DNA of 64,000 nucleotides from Streptomyces sp. NBC_01803 (GTDB taxonomy: Bacteria; Actinomycetota; Actinomycetes; Streptomycetales; Streptomycetaceae), in contig NZ_CP109073.1 in the NCBI RefSeq assembly GCF_035917415.1, forward strand, positions 2,515,501-2,579,500. The letters are read 5' to 3'. The notes beneath the pieces were generated by a model that was given only the letters and a program-made list of their open reading frames with translations, ran no database searches and was not told where the DNA came from. This document shows positions 34,756-43,060 of this stretch, one piece after another (the first letter of the stretch is position 1; every line of letters begins with the position of its first letter). The translations under genes and the position numbers were made by a program.

Positions 34756-34946
34756 CAGTCGGTCTCCTTGGTGTTCGTGCCGGTGAAGTCGTCGGTGTGG
34801 TCGGTCAGCCAGCGCCGTATCTCGGCGGCCTCTTCGGTGTCTGCGGTGCGGATGACGGGCTCAGCGACACTGATGGCTTCGCTGAGCCGGTTGGCGCGGG
34901 TGAGCTGGGCGGCGCGCTGGAGTGCGCGGAGGGTGGACGGGCGCAT
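34755..34946 (-). CDS. Small helical AICE protein of unknown function
   Basis: 63 residues, predicted helical and acidic towards the C-terminus (EEAAEIRRWLTDHTDDF). No family recognised beyond its usual occurrence in this cluster. The 1-nt stop/start overlap with the next gene suggests translation coupling. Confidence 0.65.
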   Translation of the reverse strand: MRPSTLRALQRAAQLTRANRLSEAISVAEPVIRTADTEEAAEIRRWLTDHTDDFTGTNTKETD

Positions 34947-34961
34947 GGTCGGTTCTCCATG

Positions 34962-35552
34962 TCAGGTGAGGCGGGCGGCGATGGCTTCGGCCAGCGGTGC
35001 GGGGATGCTGAGCCGGGCGCGGAGGGTGGGGGTGTCGATGGGGGTTCCGGTGCGGGCGTGGTGTTCGGCGGCGACTTTGCGGGCGTGCGCGACCAGGCCA
35101 TCCGGTACGGGCAGCGCGGGCGGGATCGGAGTTGGCACGGCGGCTTGCACCTGGTCCCCGGTCTCTACGGCCCGGGTCTGTTGGGCGGGTTGGGGTGTGT
35201 GGGCGAGGAGGGTGCCGCCGAGGAAGGCGATGGCCGGCCATCCGGCGACGAGGATGCGCAGCCACACCGGCACCGCTTCCAGGTCAAGGAGTCCGGCGGT
35301 GGCGATGTTGGCGCCGAGCGAGGCCGCGAGGGCGATGAGGAACCAGCACCACCCGGCGGCCTTGGTCTCGCCGGTGCGGAGGCGTCGCCAGGCGGCGACC
35401 ATCAGCAGGTCCACCGAGACGGGGTAGGCCCAGGCTTTCCAGCCGTCCTGTCCGGCAGCGGCGGCAAGGTCGTGGATGTGGGCGAAGGACAACGCGGCGG
35501 CGATGACCGCCTGGACCAGCACCGCATCCACACGAGCCAGAAGCATGCGCAC
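34962..35552 (-). CDS. DUF2637/SpdB-like spread membrane protein
   Basis: Likely helps plasmid DNA move between hyphal compartments after transfer. Four hydrophobic segments lie in the first 120 residues (VQAVIAAALSFAHIH, YPVSVDLLMVAAW, FLIALAASLGANIATAG, LRILVAGWPAIAFLGG), and a cytoplasmic helical tail ends in a winged-helix-like region. I chose the GTG at 35552 (196 aa) for the AAGGAGG upstream. The frame is open to 35618. Confidence 0.75.
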   Translation of the reverse strand: MRMLLARVDAVLVQAVIAAALSFAHIHDLAAAAGQDGWKAWAYPVSVDLLMVAAWRRLRTGETKAAGWCWFLIALAASLGANIATAGLLDLEAVPVWLRILVAGWPAIAFLGGTLLAHTPQPAQQTRAVETGDQVQAAVPTPIPPALPVPDGLVAHARKVAAEHHARTGTPIDTPTLRARLSIPAPLAEAIAARLT

Positions 35553-35646
35553 GGCTCGGAGCACCTCCTTCTTGTTGCAGGCATGGCAGGGGTAGGGACA
35601 CGGCGCGAAGACGGTCACGCCGACCGGTGCGAAGGGGGAACGCGGT

Positions 35647-36984
35647 TCAGTCCGCCGAGACGGCCGGGGCCATGGGCTGGAAGGGCTTGAGCGCGGGGAT
35701 GTCCGGCGCGAGGTGGGCGAACTCCCGGCAGCGTGCCGCAGCTTGGGCCAGGGAGAGGTAGGGGGTACGGATGCGGGACCAGCCGCCGGAGGTATCCCCT
35801 GCGACCGCGAGACCGGGTCGTTCGGGTGGGATGGCGCAGGCGGCGGTGACGGCTTCGGGGGCGATGTCGCCCAGGGCCATCTTCGCGGAGGCTTCGTCGT
35901 TGACGCGGTGGCAGACGCGGCCGGTCAACTGGGCGCGGAGCATGGTGGCGCCTTTGCCGAGTTCGGCGCCGAACCGCTGCCCGCACACCTCCAGATAGAT
36001 GCCAGCGGCGCGGCCGAGCTGTGCCAGGCGCACGAGTTGGGTGACCATCTCGTCCCGCTTCTCTTCGTCCTTGCGTGTGGCGGTCAGGAACAGTTCGGCC
36101 ACTTCGTCGATGAACACCACGACCGGCACCGGCCGTTCATCCTCCGGCAGGCCCCACACATCGGAGGTGATCTCGCCGTCCGCCACCTCCGGTGGGATGT
36201 TCTGGCGGGCGCGTATCAGGTCGTAGCGCTCCTCCATCAGCCCGACCAGCACCGGCAGCAGCTCCCCCGCCTGTTGCGGGTCGGTGGCCAGGGCGGACAA
36301 GCGCGGGGCGAACGGCGCCAGCTCCACCCCCCGCTTGCAGTCGATCCCGACCAGGGCCACCCGTTGCCCGGCCAGACCGGAGAGCAGGTGCCGCAGGTAC
36401 ATGGACTTGCCCGACAGCGTCGCCCCCAGCGTCAGTGCATGCGGGACGGTTCGGTAGTCGCGGACGAACGCGGTGGCGTCTTCACGAAGAGCGACCGGTA
36501 CCCGCAGGAACCCGCCACCGGTCTTGCGCGGCATCCGTACGCGGTTGAGGACGTCGAAGCCGACCAACCGCAGCTCCACCACACCCGGCTTCACCTCCGA
36601 CACATACACGGCGTGCACACCCCAGGCATGCCGCAACCGCTCGGTCGAGGCCGCAACGTCCGCGACCTCCTGCCCCGGAGCCAGCCGCAGCCGGACCCGC
36701 AGGCCGGTCGAGGTGGGACGGACCATGCCCCGGCGGGGCGGAACCGGCCGCACCTCACGCCGCGTCGCCGCACGCACGGCCAGCGCCCGCAACCGGGATG
36801 GAGGCACGGTCAGCCCGCACGCCTCCATCACCGACCCGTACGACCCCAGCAGCCGCGCGGCGGACACCGGGAGGCCGACCGCCGACCAGAACACGTTCGG
36901 GTAGCGGTGCCGGGCGTACACGGCGCCGCCTCCCGCAGCGGCCAGTGAACCGCCCGCGCCCAGCAGGTTCAGCAGCTCGGACAT
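35647..36984 (-). CDS. FtsK/SpoIIIE-domain conjugal DNA translocase (TraSA/TraB-like)
   Basis: The main conjugation protein of AICEs: a hexameric ATPase that moves double-stranded DNA between mycelia. Walker A is LGATLSGKSMYL and Walker B is PVVVFIDEVAELF. A sensor-like segment LEVCGQRFGAE follows. The N-terminus has a weak hydrophobic segment and basic residues. The ATG at 36984 (MSELLNLL, 445 aa) begins the family-like sequence. Five bases separate its start from the next gene's stop, so both are probably in one operon under KorSA-type control. Confidence 0.9.
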   Translation of the reverse strand: MSELLNLLGAGGSLAAAGGGAVYARHRYPNVFWSAVGLPVSAARLLGSYGSVMEACGLTVPPSRLRALAVRAATRREVRPVPPRRGMVRPTSTGLRVRLRLAPGQEVADVAASTERLRHAWGVHAVYVSEVKPGVVELRLVGFDVLNRVRMPRKTGGGFLRVPVALREDATAFVRDYRTVPHALTLGATLSGKSMYLRHLLSGLAGQRVALVGIDCKRGVELAPFAPRLSALATDPQQAGELLPVLVGLMEERYDLIRARQNIPPEVADGEITSDVWGLPEDERPVPVVVFIDEVAELFLTATRKDEEKRDEMVTQLVRLAQLGRAAGIYLEVCGQRFGAELGKGATMLRAQLTGRVCHRVNDEASAKMALGDIAPEAVTAACAIPPERPGLAVAGDTSGGWSRIRTPYLSLAQAAARCREFAHLAPDIPALKPFQPMAPAVSAD

Positions 36985-36989
36985 CAGTG

Positions 36990-37340
36990 TCAGGCCCCCG
37001 CCGTGACGGGGAACGCGGCCGTGGTCACGGCAGCGGCCCGGAACGCGATGCCGTGGCGCTGCTGCCCGTTGAACACCGACTCCCACGGCCGGGCGACCAG
37101 GCCCGGCAGGGCCACAGGGGCGCCGAGCACGAGTCCTTCGGAGACGCCGGACTCGGGGATGGTGACCTGGACGAGCGAGGATTCGCCGTCCTGGATGTAG
37201 ACCACGCTGATCCGCATCAGCGCCTCGCCGCTCACGGCATCCTTGGCGATCTCGCCGGTCTGCCGATCACGCACCTTCGGCGCCGGTTCCTCGGTGAGGA
37301 GGATGGTGGCGGTGGAGGTCTCAACTCGAATGGAACGCAA
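36990..37340 (-). CDS. SCO3933-like AICE regulatory protein
   Basis: Small protein (116 aa) that precedes the transfer ATPase in many AICEs. Visible pattern: RSIRVETSTATILLTEEPAPK, then VRDRQTGEIAKDAVSGEALM and a beta-rich C-terminal half. The TTG at 37340, with GAGGGAG upstream, fits the family N-terminus better than the ATG at 37394. The function is not established; a regulatory role is only the customary label. Confidence 0.7.
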   Translation of the reverse strand: MRSIRVETSTATILLTEEPAPKVRDRQTGEIAKDAVSGEALMRISVVYIQDGESSLVQVTIPESGVSEGLVLGAPVALPGLVARPWESVFNGQQRHGIAFRAAAVTTAAFPVTAGA

Positions 37341-37392
37341 CGGAACTTCTCCCTCGGTGAGGTTGCGAACCGCCGCAACGAGCCAGCTAGTC

Positions 37393-37400
37393 ATCTAGAC
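37393..37400. promoter_or_regulatory. Candidate KorSA-type operator O1
   Basis: ATCTAGAC (GTCTAGAT on the minus strand) lies 53 bp upstream of the SCO3933-like gene and the transfer ATPase. It matches the GTnTAnAC half-pattern of HutC-subfamily GntR repressors at seven of eight places. Confidence 0.5.
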
Positions 37401-37462
37401 AAGATTCGTCACGACGGTTCGGCGTGAGTGGTGACGGCTTCAGTGTGCCACACTACTCGAAC

Positions 37463-37478
37463 ACTCGTCTATACGAGT
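37463..37478. promoter_or_regulatory. Candidate KorSA-type operator O2 (palindromic)
   Basis: ACTCGTCTATACGAGT contains GTCTATAC, an exact HutC-type GTnTAnAC, with perfect 6-bp arms. It lies between the transfer operon and gntR, 123 bp from the former's start. A second small palindrome, AGTGTGCCACACT, is at 37442-37454. Confidence 0.6.
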
Positions 37479-37543
37479 AGGAGAGAAGGTGCGTACGAGT
37501 CGCGATCTGGGACACCCGTTCTCACCCGGCCAGGCCCGACCTG

Positions 37544-38332
37544 TCAGGTCGCGGGAAGCTGGTAGGCGAGCACGTAGGCATCGGCCGCCATCACCGTGTC
37601 GCAGACCTCCACCGGCCGCCCCTCCGTGTCATAGGCCGTCCTGATGAGGTGGATCACGGGGACACCGGCGGCGAGCCGCAAGGTCTTGACCTCCAGCGGG
37701 GACGGCATCCGGGCGCGGATCTCCTCCTCGAAGTGGTCGAGCCGGTGCCCCAGCTCTTCCAGCCGGGCGTAGATGCCGCCCGGTCCGGGGTTCGGCTGGG
37801 CGATGGGGGTGTTGCGGGCCAGGTCCAGCGGCAGGAAGGAGGCGGCGAACTCCACCGGCCGGCCGTCCAGCAGGTACCGGCGGCGCCGGGCCAGCACCTT
37901 GCGCGGCCCGCCCAGTCGCGCGGAGATATCCTGTGTGGGCCGCTCCTCCTTCACTTCCAGGCTGTCCACCTCGGGGCGGCTTCCCGCGGCTTCGGCCTCC
38001 ACGGTGAACGCGGACTTGCCCTGCTCGCGGTGGCGCCGGGCGAACCGGTCGGAGGCCAGCCGACGCACTGGCGGGCGCGGCCGGACGAAGACGCCCTTCC
38101 CGTGCTCGGAGTGCACCAGGCCCTCACCCTGGAGGACCGACAGCGCGTTGCGGACGGTCATCCGCGAGACGCCGTAGTGCTCCACCAGCTCCGACTCCGA
38201 GGGCAGCTTGGCACCCTCCTTGAACCGGCCCTTGTCGATCGCCTCGCGCAGTTGGTCCGCGATCTGCCGGAACACCGCCCGGTCACTCGTGGAGTCCAGC
38301 GCGCCCAGCACGCCGGAGGGAAGACCTGCCAT
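37544..38332 (-). CDS. GntR/HutC family repressor of AICE transfer (KorSA-like)
   Basis: The N-terminal winged helix has FRQIADQLREAIDKGRF and the recognition region YGVSRMTVRNALSVLQGEGLV. The C-terminal UTRA domain spans about residues 95-255 (RRRYLLDGRPVEFAASFLPL). In pSAM2 the same position holds KorSA, which represses the activator gene pra and so keeps the element integrated. No pra-like gene is present here. Length 262 aa. A candidate operator at 38353-38360 lies 20 bp upstream, which suggests autoregulation and control of the divergent NUDIX gene. Confidence 0.88.
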   Translation of the reverse strand: MAGLPSGVLGALDSTSDRAVFRQIADQLREAIDKGRFKEGAKLPSESELVEHYGVSRMTVRNALSVLQGEGLVHSEHGKGVFVRPRPPVRRLASDRFARRHREQGKSAFTVEAEAAGSRPEVDSLEVKEERPTQDISARLGGPRKVLARRRRYLLDGRPVEFAASFLPLDLARNTPIAQPNPGPGGIYARLEELGHRLDHFEEEIRARMPSPLEVKTLRLAAGVPVIHLIRTAYDTEGRPVEVCDTVMAADAYVLAYQLPAT

Positions 38333-38352
38333 ATCCGGTTACTCCTTTAGGT

Positions 38353-38360
38353 ATCTAGAC
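38353..38360. promoter_or_regulatory. Candidate KorSA-type operator O3
   Basis: ATCTAGAC in the 90-bp divergent gap between gntR and the NUDIX gene; with flanks GT..GAG it reads CTCGTCTAGATAC on the minus strand, sharing CTCGTCTA with O2. It could control both directions. Confidence 0.5.
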
Positions 38361-38422
38361 GAGAAGCTGACTGGAGTTGCTACGGTGAGAGAGCCTAGCC
38401 ATCCCGAGGGATCGAGAAGCGC

Positions 38423-38854
38423 GTGAGTACCCATCGCCCGCACTCCGTGAGCGTCGCCGGAGTCATCATCGACGGCCAGGGCCGCGCCCTGCTCATCCAG
38501 CGCCGCGACAACGGCCACTGGGAGCCGCCCGGCGGCGTCATCGAACCGGGCGAGACGATCCCCGACGCCCTGGCGCGTGAAGTCCTCGAAGAGACCGGCA
38601 TCAAGATCGCCCAGTCCCCCGTTCTGACCGGGGTCTACAAGAACATGACCGGCCTGATCGTCGCGCTCGTCTTCCGCTGCGAAGCAGCGGACGGCCATCC
38701 CGCCACCGGGCCGGAGACCAAGGCCGTGCGGTGGGTTACCCGCGACGAGGTGAACGAGCTGGCCGACGAGGCGTACGCCGTGCGCGTCCTGGACGCCATG
38801 GACGCAGCCTTTCCGCCGGCCGTCCGCGCCCATGACGGCGTGAAACTCGTCTAA
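38423..38854 (+). CDS. NUDIX hydrolase, Pif-like conjugal immunity protein
   Basis: The NUDIX box is complete: from GGVIEPGET to REVLEETGI the spacing is Gx5Ex7REUxEExGU. In pSAM2 the pif gene, which encodes a NUDIX protein, prevents redundant transfer between donors and is near korSA. The position here, divergent from a KorSA-like gene, makes the same role plausible. A general nucleotide-pool hydrolase is the alternative. The GTG at 38423 gives 143 aa. Confidence 0.85.
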   Translation: MSTHRPHSVSVAGVIIDGQGRALLIQRRDNGHWEPPGGVIEPGETIPDALAREVLEETGIKIAQSPVLTGVYKNMTGLIVALVFRCEAADGHPATGPETKAVRWVTRDEVNELADEAYAVRVLDAMDAAFPPAVRAHDGVKLV

Positions 38855-38900
38855 CACAAGCCGACTGTCCATAGCCGCCTACCAGCAGAAAGGAACTTGT

Positions 38901-39320
38901 ATGCACGAGTATATGAGCAGGGTGCGAGTCTGGGTAGTCACCTGTCCCGGCATCCCCCAAGAACTCGCCCGCGCCCGCCGCTTCGTCCGCGAGATCTTCC
39001 ACAGCGAGCCTTGGGCGGACGACGCGGCCCTGATCGTCACCGAACTCGGCGCCAACGCCATCACCCACACCGACAGCGCCAAGACCACCTTCCGCCTCCA
39101 GATCACCCGCAGCCCCCAGACGGTCACCATCTCCGTCACCGACAACGGAGGCACCGCCACCACACCCCACGTCCAACACCCCGCCCCCGACGCCCAGCAC
39201 GGACGCGGCCTCGCACTCGTCACCGCCCACGCCACCACGGTCCACATCCGCCGCGACCACACCGGCCACACCGTCACCGCCGAACTCGACATCAGCGACA
39301 GGACTCCACCGACGCCATGA
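38901..39320 (+). CDS. HATPase_c (RsbW-like) ATP-binding protein
   Basis: Single-domain GHKL protein of 139 aa. N box ELGANAITHT, G1 box VTDNGG and G2 box GRGLALV are intact. Streptomyces has many such proteins; some are anti-sigma kinases, most are uncharacterised. The ATG at 38901 has AAAGGAA six bases upstream. The stop overlaps the next gene as ATGA, so both are made together. Confidence 0.85.
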   Translation: MHEYMSRVRVWVVTCPGIPQELARARRFVREIFHSEPWADDAALIVTELGANAITHTDSAKTTFRLQITRSPQTVTISVTDNGGTATTPHVQHPAPDAQHGRGLALVTAHATTVHIRRDHTGHTVTAELDISDRTPPTP

Positions 39321-39607
39321 CCGATGACACCCGCCACCTGGCCGACGAAGCCGAACGGCGCTACCGCTACGAGATCACCTCAGCCATGAACACCGTGATC
39401 CGCGCCTGCCGCCACATCCTCAACACCAGCGCCTACGCAAACACCTGGGCCCCACCCGACCGAGGCGCGACCGCGACCCAACTGGTCTCCACCGCCCGCT
39501 ACGACGTACTCAGCAAGCTCCAAACCGCCATAGACCAGGCCGAAGCCATCGCACGAATCATCGACGCCAGCCCCGAACGGCCACGACCACGACGCCGAAG
39601 CGAGTAA
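39317..39607 (+). CDS. Small helical protein coupled to the HATPase
   Basis: 96 residues, mostly alpha-helical, rich in Ala and charged residues (EAERRYRYEITSAMNTVI). No family recognised. The start overlap with the HATPase gene (ATGA) and shared codon style indicate a partner or regulator of that ATP-binding protein; this is inferred from position. Confidence 0.6.
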   Translation: MTDDTRHLADEAERRYRYEITSAMNTVIRACRHILNTSAYANTWAPPDRGATATQLVSTARYDVLSKLQTAIDQAEAIARIIDASPERPRPRRRSE

Positions 39608-40093
39608 CAACCTTCTCTACGACTTCAAGGCGCCGCGCATCCGCGCGGCACGCGCGGCAGCGGCGGCCCCGGGCCGCCGCTCCTGTCTCCGCCCCGCTCC
39701 GCCCCAGGCCCACCGGCCGCGCAGCACTCAGGCGCGCCCCTGGCTGCGGCGAAGGGGGTTCGTCGTGGCTGGGGGTCGGCTCCGCGGCTTTACGCACCTG
39801 TCAGGCCCGGGACCCGCGTCGGGCAAGGCCAGGGGGCCACTCGGGCACAAACGCGGGCAGGACCATCCTGCCCGAGTCGCCGACCAGCGTACGGCCCCCT
39901 GACCATGCCCGACCCCAACCCCGACAGGACACCGCCCAAACCCGCTCCACCGACCTCGTAGATGCCCGCCCACGGAAACATCCCAAAGCTACCCGCCATC
40001 ACGAGCACAGTGCGTAGGATCTGTTCACTGAGCTGGACAGGGTGCGGGAACCTAGTTCCCGTGACCACGCGATCGCTGCGACCAGGGGGATGT
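39608..40093. other. Gap before the cargo genes
   Basis: No supported gene in 485 bp. G+C is high until about 39960 and then falls. A -10-like TAGGAT at 40014-40019 could be the promoter of the cargo operon. In-frame codons extend the large cargo frame back to 39962, but the encoded segment has no conserved look. The junction probably marks the edge of the acquired cargo. Confidence 0.4.
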
Positions 40094-42475
40094 GTGGAGC
40101 ACAACGTTTTTCTCGGTTACTCAAAGAACCCTGCGGAAGTCCGTCAAGAAATTCTGCACGCCTCCGATGTGATCAACAAGTCCGGATTTGCTGAAGCCCA
40201 AACCTGGGAAGCGATTCCAGCAACCGGGCGCCTGATCATCGAAACGGTCCTTCGCGCCATTGATGACAGCACAATCTGCCTTTTCGATGTCACCACCCTC
40301 AGCGAGAATGTGCTCTTTGAAGTGGGCTATGCCTTCAGCCAGCGAAAGCACCTCATGCTTTCCGTCCATAAAACACCCAAAGCCCAGCATACTTGGCGCT
40401 CATTTGACATTTTCTCCACCATTGGCTGTATTTTCTATGAGACAGGCGGCGAGCTCGCCTCTAAGTTCATGACAGGAATGGCAGCCGCCAGCGAAAAGAC
40501 GCTATGGGATGACGTCTCACAAGCACTGGACGGGCATAATCGAAATTCACTATTCTATGTGCCTACCTATCACACGTCGGAAGCCGAACGGAACCTCCGA
40601 AGGATGGTGGGAAAGGAAAGGGATCTAGGAACCAAGGTAACTATTGCAGACCCCGCAGAACAAGGATTTGCACCATTGGCGTGGTACGTAAACGCCGTCT
40701 ATTCATCTTCTGCCACCTTGCTGCAGATTTCGGGTGAGGGACACGATCGGAATCGACTACATAACGCTCGCACCGCATTCATCGCCGGACTGGCGCGAGG
40801 CCTAAACCGCCCCCTCCTAATTATCGTGGACGAGGAGTATCAGGGCCCGGTTGACTATAAGGATATTCTCTACACTTACCACAACAAAAAGAAGCTTTCA
40901 GAAAAATTCAACGAGTGGCTCGGCAAGGCTTTCGAAATCTGGAAACGTGAAAATACGCAGGCCACCTCACTCGAAATCCCTAAGGTGGAGATCGCCACCG
41001 AGCTAAGGGAACTAAAGTTCGGTGACTACGTCGCAGAAAATGAGAGTGATACGCTCGACGAGTATTTCGTAGAGACAGCAGAATACGAAGCAGTATTGCG
41101 TGAAAATAGCGTCGTTTTTGTCGGCCGGAAGGGAATGGGCAAGTCGGCGAACATGATTCGAGCCTCTCAGGTATTGGGGGATGACAGGCGAAATTTGGTT
41201 TGCTTGATACGGCCCACCAACTATGACCTAGATGGCCTGGTCGATGTCTTTCAGTCGATAGGCGGTGACGGAAATCAATCCTTTCTAGTTGACAGTTTTT
41301 GGCGATTCCTGCTCTACTCGGAGATCGCGATTACCGCTGTGGCCGCCGCGGAGAGGCTTCCGGCTGGCATCAGCGCCGGCACCTCTATTGCCCATCTGCG
41401 TGACTATCTGGCCCAGAATGATATCTCCGATGAATTCTCTGTCCGCCTGGAGAAGGTAATCGATGGTGCACTCGCAGAGCTGAAGGAGGAGCCGGGTAGC
41501 ACCATCCAGAAGCAAAGGGAGCGCATCGCTCAAGTCCTACACGGCAATATCGTTGGCAACCTTAGGCGACTCCTCGGAGAAGCTCTAAGGGATCGTCACC
41601 GTGTAGCACTGCTTTTGGATAATCTCGACAGCGCTTGGACGAGGTCAGGACAATTGCAATCTCAAGCAGTGCTGCTAGTTGGATTGCTTGGTGCTGTAAG
41701 TCGCATCGCAGAAGACTTCCGGAAAGAGAATAATCGCCTTCAGTCCGTCAACGTCACGATCAGCGTTTTCCTGCGCTCAGACATTTATGACGAGGTGATT
41801 AGAGAGGCGCGCGAACCGGACAAGATCAACACTAAGAGAATCGACTGGAATCAGCCGGAGCTCCTGAAGCGAGTGATTGATGAGAGGTACCTTTCAGCAA
41901 GGCCTGCGGGTACTTCTCCTGACGAGCTGTGGCAGAGGTTTTTCTGCGCTGAAGTCGATGGCACGCCAACCCTGGAGCATATCCTTGCAACCATCCTGCC
42001 TCGTCCCCGGGATCTAGTCTACTTCTGCAAGGCAGCCGTACAGAATGCCGCCAATGCGCGACATTCTATGGTCGACGAGAGCGATATTCATGAGGCAGAG
42101 AAGACGTACAGCAAATTCGCCGTCGACGCTCTTCTAGTCGAGTATGGCTCTACCATAGGACACCTTGAAGATGTTATCTATGAATTTACTGGCAGCGAAG
42201 ATACCCTGTCTCACTCCACGGTTCTTGAGCTCATCTCTAACGGTCTAGACGGAGGCGACAGCCGAGCTGCAGAGGAGTGCCTAGAAGGTCTCCTGAAGAT
42301 TTCCTTCCTGGGCATCGAAGTTCGCGATGGTGAGATTTGGTACCCGGAAAGAGCCGATCAGTTGCGTAAGGCGAAGATACTGGCAGGCAAAACCTCGCGC
42401 CGCAGAATGAGAGAAGAGCGCTATCAGATCCACCCCGCTTATAGGAACTTCCTGGAGGTGGAACGCTCGGCCTAG
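40094..42475 (+). CDS. Large putative defence ATPase: TIR/deoxyribosyltransferase-like N-terminus plus P-loop ATPase
   Basis: From the GTG at 40094 (793 aa; GTG 40061 is an alternative). Residues 1-130 look like a TIR/nucleoside-deoxyribosyltransferase-like Rossmann domain: EHNVFLGYSKNPAEV, then DVTTLSENVLFEVGYAF, whose Glu is where such enzymes have their catalytic residue. Residues about 150-290 are a second Rossmann-like domain (ARTAFIAGLARGLNRPLLIIV). From about 335 comes an ATPase of the Sll1717-like P-loop group: a conserved lead (DTLDEYFVETAEY), Walker A VFVGRKGMGKSAN, Walker B VALLLDNLDSAW and sensor-like VFLRSDIYDE. A helical C-terminus follows. Codon use is far less G+C-biased than its neighbours, so it was acquired. 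A sensor-effector role in phage defence is inference. Confidence 0.75.
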   Translation: MEHNVFLGYSKNPAEVRQEILHASDVINKSGFAEAQTWEAIPATGRLIIETVLRAIDDSTICLFDVTTLSENVLFEVGYAFSQRKHLMLSVHKTPKAQHTWRSFDIFSTIGCIFYETGGELASKFMTGMAAASEKTLWDDVSQALDGHNRNSLFYVPTYHTSEAERNLRRMVGKERDLGTKVTIADPAEQGFAPLAWYVNAVYSSSATLLQISGEGHDRNRLHNARTAFIAGLARGLNRPLLIIVDEEYQGPVDYKDILYTYHNKKKLSEKFNEWLGKAFEIWKRENTQATSLEIPKVEIATELRELKFGDYVAENESDTLDEYFVETAEYEAVLRENSVVFVGRKGMGKSANMIRASQVLGDDRRNLVCLIRPTNYDLDGLVDVFQSIGGDGNQSFLVDSFWRFLLYSEIAITAVAAAERLPAGISAGTSIAHLRDYLAQNDISDEFSVRLEKVIDGALAELKEEPGSTIQKQRERIAQVLHGNIVGNLRRLLGEALRDRHRVALLLDNLDSAWTRSGQLQSQAVLLVGLLGAVSRIAEDFRKENNRLQSVNVTISVFLRSDIYDEVIREAREPDKINTKRIDWNQPELLKRVIDERYLSARPAGTSPDELWQRFFCAEVDGTPTLEHILATILPRPRDLVYFCKAAVQNAANARHSMVDESDIHEAEKTYSKFAVDALLVEYGSTIGHLEDVIYEFTGSEDTLSHSTVLELISNGLDGGDSRAAEECLEGLLKISFLGIEVRDGEIWYPERADQLRKAKILAGKTSRRRMREERYQIHPAYRNFLEVERSA

Positions 42476-42532
42476 GAAGGGGCTGTTTATTGGACTGTCG
42501 TAGTCGTTAGCGAGCGCGAGCGCGGAGAGAAC

Positions 42533-43060
42533 ATGTCGGACGCCCTTGATGAGCTCCGTAGTGCTGTATGGAACCCGGAATTCCCCCTCGGCTCTCCCCT
42601 GACAGGGAGTCAGGATTTAAGCCACCAGGTCCTGTTGGAGCAGTACAAACTCTACGTGGAAATGACGGACAGGATGAGTGCCCGTCGCGCTTTGACCAAT
42701 TCCTTCTTCCTAACGATTAACTTGGCTGCACTAGGGGCTGTGGGTTCACTAGCCGCCAAGTATCCAAGAGATTGGAGTGAAATCGTTGCGGTTACCGCTG
42801 CACTTGCCCTGATAGCTGAGTGCTTTGTGTGGTTCTATACACTTCGCTCCTACAGGCAGCTAAGCAAGGCTAAGTACACGGTGATTGAAGTTCTTGAGGA
42901 GAAACTTCCCTCTCGCCCATACTCGAAGGGGGAATGGGGCGCATACATCAGATCAGGGAAACAAGGGAAGTACTTTCGCCTGACAAGCGCAGAACAGATG
43001 ATGCCGCTAATCTTCGGTATCAGCTACTTGGCCACCCTTTTTTATTTGTCGAACAAGTGA
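42533..43060 (+). CDS. Small two-helix membrane protein (SLATT/RipA-like), partner of the ATPase
   Basis: 175 residues. A conserved-looking lead, LLEQYKLYVEMTDRMSARR, precedes two adjacent hydrophobic segments (TNSFFLTINLAALGAVGSLA and IVAVTAALALIAECFVWFYT), then a soluble part and a third weaker segment at the end (MPLIFGISYLATLFYL). The lead and helix pair resemble SLATT/RipA-type proteins, predicted pore-forming effectors that pair with nucleotide sensors. The ATG at 42533 has GGAGAG upstream and follows the ATPase stop by 57 bp. It shares the low-G+C codon style, so both genes moved together. Confidence 0.7.
   Translation: MSDALDELRSAVWNPEFPLGSPLTGSQDLSHQVLLEQYKLYVEMTDRMSARRALTNSFFLTINLAALGAVGSLAAKYPRDWSEIVAVTAALALIAECFVWFYTLRSYRQLSKAKYTVIEVLEEKLPSRPYSKGEWGAYIRSGKQGKYFRLTSAEQMMPLIFGISYLATLFYLSNK

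Noticed and set aside
39962..40093. Longer N-terminus for the cargo ATPase starting at 39962
   Set aside because: The extra 44 residues are not domain-like, and the G+C change at about 40000 and the possible promoter at 40014 argue for a start at 40061 or 40094.
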